Positions 1 through 8,160 of a stretch of 64,000 nt of DNA are shown piece after piece. The notes under the pieces were generated by a model. That model did no database searches and was not told the origin of the DNA. It was given only the letters and a program-made list of their open reading frames with translations. Each line of letters begins with the position of its first letter. The stretch's first letter is position 1. The stretch is from Planococcus sp. SK3692 (GTDB lineage Bacteria; Bacillota; Bacilli; Bacillales_A; Planococcaceae): positions 124,001-188,000 of the forward strand of contig NZ_JARCHV010000002.1 of assembly GCF_028890485.2 (NCBI RefSeq). Direction: 5' to 3'. A program made the translations under genes and the position numbers.

Positions 1-251
1 GTGAAAGAATAGAACAGGAACGCAAAGAAAGTGAAGAACATGCCTTTTTGACGGATCAGCTGCATGCGTTCATCTTTTTGGACAAATTGTGGGTATAGGT
101 AGCTCAAACAAAATGCCATCACTGACATCGAAAGGATGGTATAGGTTTCCGATAGCGGAGCACTATTGGCCATGAATGCTGCTATGACCAAGAATCCTCC
201 CATCAGAAAAAATAATGAGCCCAGTGCTGAAAATGCGATGCGGTAATTGAT
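1..251 (-). CDS. Small membrane protein, partial (C-terminus off window), non-ATG start
   Basis: I do not recognise the family. The reverse strand reads as an open, strongly hydrophobic frame (INYRIAFSALGSLFFLMGGF at the start, later KGMFFTFFAFLFYSF) with two clear transmembrane stretches and a third starting at the window edge; a charged link (QKDERMQLIRQKG) lies between the second and third. A very good ribosome binding site (AAGGAGG, 259-265) sits upstream but no ATG, GTG or TTG follows at normal distance; the best-spaced codons are ATC at 251-249 or ATT at 254-252, while an in-frame TTG further upstream has no binding site of its own. It follows the XRE regulator by about 28 bp on the same strand, a common pairing of a small XRE repressor with a 3-5 TM protein. 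Start is uncertain. Confidence 0.6.
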   Translation of the reverse strand, partial: MNYRIAFSALGSLFFLMGGFLVIAAFMANSAPLSETYTILSMSVMAFCLSYLYPQFVQKDERMQLIRQKGMFFTFFAFLFYSF

Positions 252-279
252 AATAATTCCTCCTTCGTCATTCAACCGG

Positions 280-483
280 TTAACCCGGACTGTCATCTAA
301 AAAGAAAATGTTCTCGACAGGCGTTTCGAACATTTGGCCCACCTGCAAAGCGAGCGGAAGCGACGGGTTGTAGCGCCCTTTTTCAATCGAAATGATCGTC
401 TGTCGCGAAACGCCCAGTTTTTTGGCGAGCTGATCTTGTGAATACCCGTGCATCTCCCGCAATTCCTTCACTCTATTATCCAC
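280..483 (-). CDS. XRE-family helix-turn-helix transcriptional regulator
   Basis: A 67-residue protein that is almost entirely one Cro/C1-type HTH domain: helices around residues 5-60 with the recognition segment QLAKKLGVSRQTIISIEKG and the family ending NPSLPLALQVGQMF. Proteins of this size (YozG/YgzD-like in Bacillus) act as local repressors of an adjacent membrane protein, here the gene that follows at the window edge. The start is GTG at 483 with AGAGGA about 9 bp upstream. A perfect GTAAAG-GAGG-CTTTAC palindrome (523-538) sits in its promoter region and is the obvious candidate self-operator. The family call is firm; the target is inferred from gene order. Confidence 0.9.
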   Translation of the reverse strand: MDNRVKELREMHGYSQDQLAKKLGVSRQTIISIEKGRYNPSLPLALQVGQMFETPVENIFFLDDSPG

Positions 484-522
484 TCTCTATCACGTCCTCT
501 TAGTTATAATTCCATGTTACGT

Positions 523-538
523 GTAAAGGAGGCTTTAC
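523..538. promoter_or_regulatory. Palindrome upstream of the XRE gene, candidate operator
   Basis: GTAAAG-GAGG-CTTTAC is a perfect 6-4-6 inverted repeat 40-55 bp upstream of the XRE start. A related half site (GAGGTTTAC, 546-554) and a 9-bp direct repeat CACATGCAC (556-564 and 573-581) follow. It lies where the reverse-strand promoter must be, between the XRE gene and the FUSC terminator. Binding by the XRE protein is inference. Confidence 0.4.
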
Positions 539-581
539 GTCAAGTGAGGTTTACACACATGCACTTGAAGTTCACATGCAC

Positions 582-615
582 AAAAAAGACGAAGCCTACT
601 CAAAGGCTTCGTCTT
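582..615 (-). terminator. Rho-independent terminator of the FUSC gene
   Basis: A 12-bp perfect stem (AAGACGAAGCCT / AGGCTTCGTCTT) with a six-base loop, followed on the reverse strand by a T-run. The stem begins inside the last codons of the FUSC gene and includes its stop codon (TAG at 598-596). Confidence 0.9.
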
Positions 616-2545
616 GTTCATGCAATTCGGTCTTGCGCGTGCTCATTCGAACTGTTTCCTGCAAGGCGGCAAGTTCCTGTTCGATTTCCGGAAAGCCCGG
701 GATCTCTGGAATCACGTGCTCCGCAAACGGCCAATTGCCTTCCAATGCATTCGCCATCATTTCAAAAAACAAATGGAGCTGCCCGAGCTGAACCGGAGAT
801 AAAGCGAGCCGGTCTTTTTGTGCTGCATTTTCGAGCAGGAAGGCGAGCTGTTCAGAGGCGAAAAACACTTGCTGCAACAGAGCGAAATTTGGGGGGCGCT
901 GCGGCAATTCGCCCTGTGCCGTATCCAGCACCAATTTCAAATTGTTGAGGTTGGTGCGCATTTTCTTTTGTTCAATCGGTTGTGCTGCGATGTCCGGACT
1001 ATACGGTGAAAACAACAGGCTCATGAAGCGCTGCTGGCTTCGCAAAGTTTTGGACATGAGTGGAGGGAGCAATGTAGACGCACGCCGCCTGCCAATGAGC
1101 AAGACCCCGATCAGCCCGATCGCAGAACCGATGAGCACATCGACAATGCGCGCGGAAGCGAAATAGGGAAGGTCTCCGATCTGCGATGTGCTTTCTGCGA
1201 TCATCAATGCGTTCGGCGTGATGAAGAATGCCGCAACGGCATAGTTCAGGACAATCGCCAGCTCCGTGAGCGCAGTTAATGCGAAAATCATCAGTGCAAT
1301 GAACAGCCCATCTGGTTGAAAGGACAAAATGACAGCGGCAACTACAATGCCGACAATGGTCCCAGCTGATCTCTGGAGCGACCGGTTGAAGGTCGAGAGG
1401 ATCGTGGCACCGGACATGACCGCCGCAGCCGACAAGGGCACCCAATAGGACGGGTCGATTGGCAGGAAGTGGGCGACGAATGCCGCAAACGCCAAGACGA
1501 CACCAAAGCGGATGGCCGCAAAAAATACCATGGAATGTTTATTGAACGCATTGGCAAAGACGGTCTTGAACGATTCCGCTTTCAGTTCGGTATCACGCGT
1601 CCGTTTATTGCGCTGGCCGGTAAGAATGTCATAAGCTTTTCGTGTACTTTCGGTTAAGGCGTCTCCCGTTTCTGTCTGCAGGCGAGGTGCGGCAGCAAAG
1701 GATTTTTTGCCGGACGCTTCAACTGATGAAGCGATGAGCCGCAAATTCTCAACGGTTTCTTTCGACACGGTTGAATACCGGTCGCCGCGTTTGATGATTT
1801 CTGCATATATCGAAACTGCCTGCGCATGCAATAAAGTCAACTGCGCAAGCCGGTTCGAACGTGTCCATTTGGCGTTTGCATTGCCGATCGCCGTTTCAGC
1901 GGATTTCAAGGCGGACCATGCCTGCTGTCGGACTTCGTAGAATTCAGCGGACCCGGCCGATTCAGCCAAAGCGGCGAGCGCCATATAGCCCCGTTTCACT
2001 GCTTTGGTTTCTGGTGCATGGGGAGCGAATGGATAAGCCCACATCGCCATCAGCCAGGACAGCATGCCGCCGAGGAACACAAGAAAACCATGCAACAGGA
2101 ACAGTGCCGGAGTGTCTGTCATATTGTTATTAATTAAAAACACCAGAACGAAAAAGATCGCGGTCGGCCCTGTGAACTGATAGGCGCCGAAAATGAACAC
2201 CGCCAAGGCCCCGATGATGCCGACTGCGACAGCGGCGAGCAAGGGCTGTTGGGACAACAAGACACCGAGTCCTGCAGAAAACGCCAAGCCGAGCGCAGCG
2301 AAAAAGATTTTCTTTGAGCGCAGGGCGTACGGTTCATTGAACATATAAAGAAATGCCAAACCCCCGAGGCCTGCGATCAGCCCGTATTGCAACTGTCCCA
2401 ACAGGACGCCGATCAATACGGGAAGCCCGGAGCTGATGCCGGCAGCCAATGCTTTAGCCCAAGGCAGTGGGCGTTGGTTGATGGCGAAAGCCTGCTTCAG
2501 GAGCTTGCGGAATTCACCACTTTTTGCGATTCGGTTTCGTTTCAT
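596..2545 (-). CDS. FUSC family membrane protein (aromatic acid/efflux-type)
   Basis: A 649-residue protein with the two-block architecture of the FUSC/YccS/YhfK family: an N-terminal cluster of about six hydrophobic helices (roughly residues 30-165), a hydrophilic cytoplasmic segment (about 165-345), a second cluster of helices (about 350-500) containing the family-like stretch YWVPLSAAAVMSGATILST and RSAGTIVGIVVAAVI, and a hydrophilic C-terminal tail. Relatives are linked to export of aromatic acids or fusaric acid. The start is ATG at 2545, preceded by TTAGGAGG; an upstream in-frame TTG would overlap that binding site. It is a single-gene unit ended by a terminator overlapping its stop codon. 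Substrate unknown. Confidence 0.85.
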   Translation of the reverse strand: MKRNRIAKSGEFRKLLKQAFAINQRPLPWAKALAAGISSGLPVLIGVLLGQLQYGLIAGLGGLAFLYMFNEPYALRSKKIFFAALGLAFSAGLGVLLSQQPLLAAVAVGIIGALAVFIFGAYQFTGPTAIFFVLVFLINNNMTDTPALFLLHGFLVFLGGMLSWLMAMWAYPFAPHAPETKAVKRGYMALAALAESAGSAEFYEVRQQAWSALKSAETAIGNANAKWTRSNRLAQLTLLHAQAVSIYAEIIKRGDRYSTVSKETVENLRLIASSVEASGKKSFAAAPRLQTETGDALTESTRKAYDILTGQRNKRTRDTELKAESFKTVFANAFNKHSMVFFAAIRFGVVLAFAAFVAHFLPIDPSYWVPLSAAAVMSGATILSTFNRSLQRSAGTIVGIVVAAVILSFQPDGLFIALMIFALTALTELAIVLNYAVAAFFITPNALMIAESTSQIGDLPYFASARIVDVLIGSAIGLIGVLLIGRRRASTLLPPLMSKTLRSQQRFMSLLFSPYSPDIAAQPIEQKKMRTNLNNLKLVLDTAQGELPQRPPNFALLQQVFFASEQLAFLLENAAQKDRLALSPVQLGQLHLFFEMMANALEGNWPFAEHVIPEIPGFPEIEQELAALQETVRMSTRKTELHEQDEAFE

Positions 2546-2664
2546 TCCAGCGCCTCCTAACAATTAAATTCTCTTATGCCCATTATTCCACAGATCGATT
2601 TTGAAGGGCGAGTCCCAGCTGTTCGTTTGCCAAAATTTCTCAAGTAGCATAAGAATGGCCATGA

Positions 2665-2696
2665 AAAAAACCCTCCCGCATATACGGAAGGGTTTT
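2665..2696 (-). terminator. Terminator of the coiled-coil membrane protein gene
   Basis: Reverse strand reads AAAACCCTTCCG, a short loop, CGGGAGGGTTTT then more T. It lies just downstream of the 349-residue gene's stop at 2707. Confidence 0.85.
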
Positions 2697-2706
2697 AATT
2701 GCTTGC

Positions 2707-3756
2707 TTATTTGTTTACAGTACGTTCTTTGCGGACAAAGCTAGATCCGAAAATTCCTGCCAGGGAAGTAACGACCATTGTTAACAACAATGCGACAAAT
2801 CCCCAGATAGAGATGGTAGAAGCGGTTTGAGTCGCTTCTTCTGTAGACTGACGCACATCAGCAATCGTGCTTTCCAATTCCTGAGAAGCATCTTCTAGAG
2901 CAACTTGTGCATCTTCAATCTGTTGGCTCGCTTCAGTCGTCGCTTGGTTCAAGCCATCGACGATATTAGTCGTTGCTTCTTCAGCTTCTGCTTCACTCAG
3001 TTCAGTGTTGGCAGCGACAGCTTCAGCAACAGCATCTTCATCGACAGACTCTTGAATTTCTTCAGCTCTCGCCGTCAAGGAATCACCCAAGTCTTGAAGA
3101 ATGGCATCTGAGTTTTCAGGGTTTACAGCCAATTCTTTTCCTGCATCCAATACTTCATTGCGGCTTGCTTCCAATTCACCCTGCAAGTAGCCAGGCTGCA
3201 ATTCCGGAATATCCGTATCGGCAAGAATTTCTTCCACATTGCCTTCTAGCTCTGCAGTATCGACGCCTGAGAAGTTATCCGTCACATTATCAAACGTGCT
3301 CTGGATCGCGTCACCGGCAGTCGATGCGACAGATCCAGCCCCTTGGCCGACTGCGCTTCCGACGCTGCCGAAAATCGAACCGACTGTCTGGAATGTGTTG
3401 ATGGTTGTAAACGTCAATAAAACGAATAGGATAATCACGCTAGTTGCCCAAGTCAAGAATCCGTGGACCAATCCAGCGCGTGCTGCCGTAATCCCGGCAA
3501 CAAATCCAGCTGCCAATAACGAAATCAGCAGTGTCAAAACGCCCCAAATGGCTAATCCGGTTCCTACACCGGCAAATGGATCATTTGAAGTAGCGTCTGT
3601 AACCCCAAGGCCGATAGCAGTGCCGATCAAACTAAACATAATTAAGAATGCGATAAACGTGACGACTCCAGCGAAAATGGAGCTCCAGGAAATGTTGCGG
3701 CCTGCACCGTCTGTTTCAGGGGCGAGATACGATCTAAAATTTCTGCGAGTTTTCAT
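2707..3756 (-). CDS. Membrane protein with long acidic coiled-coil segment
   Basis: Function unknown. The 349-residue chain begins with GRNISWSSIFAGVVTF, the opening of a widespread membrane family (often labelled PhnA-like or YrzE-like) that also has a GLVHGFLTWA motif. Four hydrophobic helices are visible: about residues 25-50, 70-95 and 100-125 in the N-terminal block and 315-335 near the end. Between them, residues about 130-310 are acidic and rich in Ala, Glu, Gln, Asp and Thr, reading as a helical, probably coiled-coil domain. The last residues (RKERTVNK) are basic, fitting a cytoplasmic end. The start ATG at 3756 has GGAGATG upstream. It is monocistronic with its own terminator. An envelope-stress role is possible but not shown by the sequence. 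Confidence 0.7.
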   Translation of the reverse strand: MKTRRNFRSYLAPETDGAGRNISWSSIFAGVVTFIAFLIMFSLIGTAIGLGVTDATSNDPFAGVGTGLAIWGVLTLLISLLAAGFVAGITAARAGLVHGFLTWATSVIILFVLLTFTTINTFQTVGSIFGSVGSAVGQGAGSVASTAGDAIQSTFDNVTDNFSGVDTAELEGNVEEILADTDIPELQPGYLQGELEASRNEVLDAGKELAVNPENSDAILQDLGDSLTARAEEIQESVDEDAVAEAVAANTELSEAEAEEATTNIVDGLNQATTEASQQIEDAQVALEDASQELESTIADVRQSTEEATQTASTISIWGFVALLLTMVVTSLAGIFGSSFVRKERTVNK

Positions 3757-4040
3757 AATTCATCTCCAAATCTATTTTTAATCTTACAGTAAATTCCTAT
3801 TGCCAGTTTTCTCCTTTCATGAATTTACTATTCACGATTTAATATTATTTGAAACCTCTCGAAACTAGTATGTTACTTACATGTTTAAAATGAAGGGTAA
3901 ATTCGAGTGTGAAAGCTGTCATGACAGGATGTTAACATCCAATTTATCTGTTCTAATTACCTAAATCACCTATATCTTATGGGATGGAATGAAGAAAAAA
4001 TACTATACAAATAAAAGTATTTGCTCTTTCATCTAAATTA
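3757..4040. other. Intergenic region between divergent units
   Basis: About 345 bp separate the reverse-strand coiled-coil gene from fabH. It is AT-rich and must hold both promoters. Apart from the FapR-like operator at its right end I see no gene, repeat or structured RNA in it. Confidence 0.6.
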
Positions 4041-4057
4041 TTGGTACCTAATACTAA
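4041..4057 (+). promoter_or_regulatory. FapR-type operator upstream of fabH
   Basis: TTGGTACCTAATACTAA agrees closely with the known FapR operator (TTAGTACCTGATACTAA type) of Bacillus fatty-acid genes. It is followed by a -10-like TAAAAT (4068-4073) about 30 bp before the fabH start, so a bound repressor would block transcription. FapR is released by malonyl-CoA in known systems; its gene is not in this window. Confidence 0.85.
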
Positions 4058-4101
4058 TGTTAGGTGCTAAAATGAGGGTAGTAAGCTAAAGGGGTGTATG
4101 A

Positions 4102-5085
4102 ATGAGCAGATCAGCAGCACGAATTACAGCCATCGGATCGTATGTACCCGAAAAGAGGCTGACGAATTTAGACCTGGAACAATTGGTTGAAACAAATGAT
4201 GAGTGGATCCTCCAGCGCACCGGCATCCGAGAGCGCCGCATTGCGGGAGAACACGAATTTACGAGTGATATAAGTGTGAGTGCGGCACAAGATTTAGCGG
4301 AACGCTACGGAAAATCGTTTGACGATGTCGATTTGATCATTGCCTGCACGATGACACCTGATTTCAAAACACCGAGTGTGGCCGCGATGGTCCAAGCAAA
4401 ACTGAATATCCCGAACGCCGGCGCGATTGATTTGAATGCGGCTTGCGCAGGATTTTCCTACGGCTTACAGATGGCGAACGGCTTGATCACCTCCGGGCTG
4501 CATAAGAAAATTCTGGTCATCGGTGCGGAAACGTTCTCGAAGATCCTCGATTATAGCGACCGCTCGACCTGCATATTGTTCGGCGACGGCGGCGGGGCAG
4601 TGCTGGTCGAACACGACGCAGACAACCCGAGCTTTATTGAATCGCATATGGGAACAAACGGCGCATTGGCGAATAATCTGTATTGCACAGATTTGGCAGG
4701 CGAAATGTTTGGCGAAGACTTGGCTGCCCGCAATGTCGTTTGGCAAAACGGCCGCGAAGTTTACAAATGGGCGGTCAATACCGTGCCAAAAGGCGTTAAT
4801 GCGTTAATGGAGAAAGCAGGCGTAACGCCTGGCGAAGTAGATTGGTTCGTGCCGCATAGCGCCAATTTGCGGATCATCGAGTCGATCTGCACAAGAAGTG
4901 GGCTAGCGCTTGAAAACACCATCTATTCACTTGAATATTATGGCAACACCTCTGCCGGCTCGATTCCCTTGTCTTTGGCACAAGGCGTGGAAGACGGGCG
5001 CATCAAGGCGGGCGATCAATTACTGCTGTACGGATTCGGCGGCGGCTTGACCCATGCCGGCATGCTCGTGAAATGGTCTATTTAA
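4102..5085 (+). CDS. fabH: Beta-ketoacyl-ACP synthase III (FabH)
   Basis: This condensing enzyme starts fatty-acid synthesis by joining an acyl-CoA primer with malonyl-ACP. The 327-residue length is standard. All three catalytic residues are visible: Cys115 in NAACAGFSYG, His252 in VPHSANLRI and Asn282 in YYGNTSAGS. The N-terminal signature ITAIGSYVPE and NDEWILQRTGIRER are typical. The start has AAAGGGGTG upstream. It stands alone with its own terminator rather than before fabF, which resembles the Bacillus fabHB arrangement, so it may be a second FabH paralog. The FapR-type operator upstream places it in the fatty-acid regulon. Confidence 0.95.
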   Translation: MSRSAARITAIGSYVPEKRLTNLDLEQLVETNDEWILQRTGIRERRIAGEHEFTSDISVSAAQDLAERYGKSFDDVDLIIACTMTPDFKTPSVAAMVQAKLNIPNAGAIDLNAACAGFSYGLQMANGLITSGLHKKILVIGAETFSKILDYSDRSTCILFGDGGGAVLVEHDADNPSFIESHMGTNGALANNLYCTDLAGEMFGEDLAARNVVWQNGREVYKWAVNTVPKGVNALMEKAGVTPGEVDWFVPHSANLRIIESICTRSGLALENTIYSLEYYGNTSAGSIPLSLAQGVEDGRIKAGDQLLLYGFGGGLTHAGMLVKWSI

Positions 5086-5098
5086 TAAGCAAATTTTT

Positions 5099-5128
5099 AA
5101 CTCCTGCTAAGTGCGGGAGTTTTTATTT
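5099..5128 (+). terminator. Terminator of fabH
   Basis: AACTCCTGC, loop TAAGT, GCGGGAGTT then a T-rich tail, 14 bp after the fabH stop. Confidence 0.9.
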
Positions 5129-5262
5129 TGGGCGAAAATAATAGTGGATTGATAGGAACATTCGTTCTATAATGAAATAAAAAGAGTGAATATTCCGCCA
5201 ATGGGTTTATAATGAAAGCCATAAACACGTGAATGTATCCTGCAAAGAAAAAGGTGAGGAGC

Positions 5263-6258
5263 ATGGAAACAAGAAATGTGGAGCGGCAGGCGAATGGATT
5301 GGCTGTAGAAGCGGCGGGACTGGTGAAAATATACGGGAAAGAACGAGCGGTAGACGGCGTGGATTTAGCGATTCCAAGCGGGACAGTGTATGGATTTCTA
5401 GGGCCGAACGGGGCCGGGAAAACGACGACGATCCGAATGCTCGCGACATTGATCCAGCCGGACGCAGGCAGCGCGACCATTTTCGGGCACGATTTGAAGA
5501 CGGAAAGTGCGGCCATCAAAAGCCGCATCAGTTTGACCGGGCAGTACGCATCGATCGATGAAGACTTGACCGGGATTGAAAACTTGGTGCTGATCTCCAG
5601 GCTCATGGGCTATCCGGTGAAGGAAGCGAAGCAGCGTGCGACGGAGTTGCTGTCGGCATTCGGCTTGGAAGGTGCAGCGAAGCGGCAAGTGAAAAAGTAT
5701 TCGGGCGGCATGAGGCGGCGCATTGATATCGCCGCAAGCATCGTCGTGACGCCGGATCTCTTGTTTCTTGATGAGCCGACGACCGGCCTCGACCCGCGCA
5801 GCCGCAACCAAGTGTGGGAAATTGTGCGTGCACTCGTTCAGGCGGGGACCACCGTGCTGTTGACGACGCAGAACTTGGAGGAAGCGGACCAGCTGGCCGA
5901 CCGTATTGCGGTCATCAATCAAGGCAAGATCATCGCAGAAGGCACGAGCAGTGAATTGAAAGCATCGGTCGGAACCGGCACATTGAATGTGCAATTGCTC
6001 GATGCGGCCGACCAAGCGCATGCAGCGGCCATTCTTGAACGCAGGCTCAGCGTCCCGGTTCATGTGTCGACAGACGGCGTGACCTTGAGTGCGCAGGCAA
6101 AAGACTCTTCGATCGTCGCACAAGCGCTTGGCGAACTGGGCAAAGAAAAAATCGGCATCAGCGATTTTTCGCTCGGGCGGCCGAGTTTGGATGAAGTGTT
6201 TTTGACATTGACCGGACAATCCGCCAGCAATCAACCGATTGAGGAGGAAAACTCATGA
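5263..6258 (+). CDS. ABC transporter ATP-binding protein, DrrA family
   Basis: The nucleotide-binding subunit of an ABC-2 type exporter. Walker A is [10 protein letters not shown] (about residue 46), the signature is [12 protein letters not shown] and Walker [17 protein letters not shown]. The switch position is Gln in [11 protein letters not shown], usual in the daunorubicin-resistance (DrrA) family, and there is a DrrA-type C-terminal extension. I start it at the ATG at 5263 because AGGTGAGGAG lies just upstream; an in-frame ATG at 5233 lacks a binding site. It overlaps the permease gene through ATGA, so the two are co-translated. Substrate (antibiotic, lipid or other hydrophobic compound) cannot be read from sequence. 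Confidence 0.9.
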   Translation: METRNVERQANGLAVEAAGLVKIYGKERAVDGVDLAIPSGTVYGFLGPNGAGKTTTIRMLATLIQPDAGSATIFGHDLKTESAAIKSRISLTGQYASIDEDLTGIENLVLISRLMGYPVKEAKQRATELLSAFGLEGAAKRQVKKYSGGMRRRIDIAASIVVTPDLLFLDEPTTGLDPRSRNQVWEIVRALVQAGTTVLLTTQNLEEADQLADRIAVINQGKIIAEGTSSELKASVGTGTLNVQLLDAADQAHAAAILERRLSVPVHVSTDGVTLSAQAKDSSIVAQALGELGKEKIGISDFSLGRPSLDEVFLTLTGQSASNQPIEEENS

Positions 6259-7097
6259 GCGTGCAAATGGAACACGACAAAGCGGCGTATGAAGAAGTGC
6301 ATCCGTCGAATGCCATTGCGGGCGGCAGACGGCCGGATCCGCCGAATGCCTTGGCATCGACGATGGCGTTTGCGCACCGCGCATTGCTTAGGATCAAGCA
6401 TGTGCCGGAGCAAATGTTTGATGTCACGGTGTTTCCAATCATCTTTCTATTAATGTTTACGTATTTATTCGGCGGCGCGATCGCCGGGTCGACGGGTGAG
6501 TATTTGCAGTTTTTACTGCCCGGTATTTTGGTCATGACGGTGTCGCAGATTACGATGTACACCGGCATCGACTTGAACAACGATATCCGAAAAGGCATCT
6601 TCGACCGCTTTCGCACCTTGCCGATTTGGCTGCCGTCTGCATTGGTCGGGGCCTTGCTCGTCGATGTCATCCGCTACTCGCTGGCATCGGCGATTATGAT
6701 CGGGCTTGGGCTCGCACTCGGATTTCGGCCGGAAGGCGGAGCGATGGGCGTAGTGGGTGCGGTACTGGTCATCTTGTTGTTCTCGTTCAGCTTCTCGTGG
6801 ATTTGGACCGCCGCCGGCATCATCATGCGTTCCGAAAAATCCTTGATGATGGTCAGCTTTTTGGTGGTATTTCCGCTGACGTTTGTCAGCAATGTCTTCG
6901 TCGATCCATCGACTTTGCCGTCATGGCTGCAGGGGTTCGTCAATATCAACCCAATTTCCATCCTTGCCACAGCAGTGCGCGGCTTGATGCACGGCAACGG
7001 TACGTGGGAGCAGATCGGCTGGGTGGTTGTCGTATCTGCGATTTTCGTGGTGATTTTTGCGCCGCTGACCATGTATTTGTACCGGAGAAAAGAATAA
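6255..7097 (+). CDS. ABC-2 type permease, DrrB family
   Basis: A 280-residue partner of the preceding ATPase. About 55 hydrophilic residues precede six hydrophobic helices. The stretch [18 protein letters not shown], then [21 protein letters not shown], is characteristic of the DrrB/ABC-2 family, and the C-terminal [14 protein letters not shown] is also typical. It begins inside the stop codon of the ATPase gene (ATGA overlap) and is followed by a terminator, so the pair is a complete two-gene exporter operon. Confidence 0.9.
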   Translation: MSVQMEHDKAAYEEVHPSNAIAGGRRPDPPNALASTMAFAHRALLRIKHVPEQMFDVTVFPIIFLLMFTYLFGGAIAGSTGEYLQFLLPGILVMTVSQITMYTGIDLNNDIRKGIFDRFRTLPIWLPSALVGALLVDVIRYSLASAIMIGLGLALGFRPEGGAMGVVGAVLVILLFSFSFSWIWTAAGIIMRSEKSLMMVSFLVVFPLTFVSNVFVDPSTLPSWLQGFVNINPISILATAVRGLMHGNGTWEQIGWVVVVSAIFVVIFAPLTMYLYRRKE

Positions 7098-7108
7098 CGC
7101 GTGATGTT

Positions 7109-7147
7109 AAACGAAGGGTCTGCATAAGCGGATTCTTCGTTTTTTTA
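7109..7147 (+). terminator. Terminator of the DrrAB-type operon
   Basis: AAACGAAG and CTTCGTTT form the base of a hairpin with an imperfect upper part (TCTGC / GCGGA), followed by a run of T. Confidence 0.8.
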
Positions 7148-7224
7148 TGCAGACAAAGAGCAGCTTCACGTATACTGAACAAATATTATGAATCGCTTCA
7201 ATAAGTAATAGGGGGAAACTACAT

Positions 7225-8046
7225 ATGAAAATCATCGGGGATCAAACAAGCTTCAACTGGGTCGGAAGCGAGCGGTCTTTTGTCGACCAGCCGGACATTC
7301 AGCAAATGGGCTCAGTGACGGTCGGGCGGTTTGGCGGCAATTCGGCAGCCGGGCAAACGAAAAACGAAGACGGCTGCCTCGTATGGGCGAATGCCGCGGA
7401 AGACTGGGAATTCACCGTATTGCTGGACGCCCACCAAACGGCTGAAAGCGCGGAGCTCGTAGTTGCGGAAATTGGCCGTTTGGAAACTTCGATCAATGAA
7501 GCTTTGAAGCTGCCGGTCACACAAGCATTCGGCCAGCTATCGGTCATTCTCTTGACCACGTTTGAGAGCGAACGCTTTAGAACGGCGTGCAGTGAAGTAC
7601 AAGGCGAAACCGCCGTCTTATGCGCTGCACGAAAAGGCAAGTTTTTATGGTGGCTGTCGGTCGGCGACTGCCTATTGTATTTGTTTCACCCTGAACTCGA
7701 AGCACTCGGCGAGATGCAGCAGAACCACCGCAGCTTTTATGAATGGATCGGCAAAGTGAACACATTCGATTTGCCGGTGCCTTGCTACAGCACAGGGGCC
7801 AAAGAATTAAGAAAAGGCATAAACCATATTTTGCTGACGACCGATGGGCTGGTGGAATGCCCGAACACCGCGTTTTCAAATCCGCTGGAAGTAGAAAAAC
7901 GCTTTAATGCAGTGTCAAACGCTGAAGGTGTGAAGGCTTTATTGGAAGAAATCAAAGAGAAGAATGTCCGCGACAGCACCACGATATTGTCGTGGAGGGT
8001 AGAAGTCGAAAGTGAATCCACGCGCCCTGGCAATGAGCCGAAATAG
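7225..8046 (+). CDS. PP2C-like protein phosphatase domain protein
   Basis: A 273-residue cytoplasmic protein with diverged but complete PPM/PP2C motifs: GQTKNEDGCL near residue 50 (first metal Asp), VLLDAHQT in place of the usual DGHGG, GETAVLCAARKGKFLWWLSVGDCLLYL for the core strands, LLTTDGLVE near residue 210 and VRDSTTILSW near residue 250. All four metal-ligand aspartates are kept, so activity as a Mn/Mg-dependent Ser/Thr phosphatase is plausible. It has no membrane segment and no kinase nearby. It is a single-gene unit with a good GGGGGAAA ribosome binding site. Its target is unknown. Confidence 0.8.
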   Translation: MKIIGDQTSFNWVGSERSFVDQPDIQQMGSVTVGRFGGNSAAGQTKNEDGCLVWANAAEDWEFTVLLDAHQTAESAELVVAEIGRLETSINEALKLPVTQAFGQLSVILLTTFESERFRTACSEVQGETAVLCAARKGKFLWWLSVGDCLLYLFHPELEALGEMQQNHRSFYEWIGKVNTFDLPVPCYSTGAKELRKGINHILLTTDGLVECPNTAFSNPLEVEKRFNAVSNAEGVKALLEEIKEKNVRDSTTILSWRVEVESESTRPGNEPK

Positions 8047-8079
8047 TTTTGCCTTCCTTATATTTATTTGTAAAAGGGA

Positions 8080-8108
8080 TTTTCAGGAAAAAGAAGAATG
8101 ACTATAAA
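8080..8108 (+). promoter_or_regulatory. Candidate sigma-A promoter for the oligoendopeptidase gene
   Basis: TTTTCA (8080-8085), 17-bp spacer, TATAAA (8103-8108), about 50 bp before the GTG start. Confidence 0.5.
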
Positions 8109-8160
8109 GATGTGTAAATAAGGCAGTGGGATGCTGCCGCAGATAAAAAGGGGATTATTT

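Noticed and set aside
448..948. Forward-strand frame of 166 codons overlapping XRE and FUSC 3' ends
   Set aside because: Runs through a terminator hairpin and against a conserved membrane protein gene; product is low in regular structure and rich in Arg and Cys.
5398..6234. Long reverse-strand open frame (278 codons) opposite the DrrA-type ATPase gene
   Set aside because: Antisense shadow of a gene with GC-rich third positions; Cys/Arg/His-rich product, no ribosome binding site, while the forward frame has all ABC motifs.
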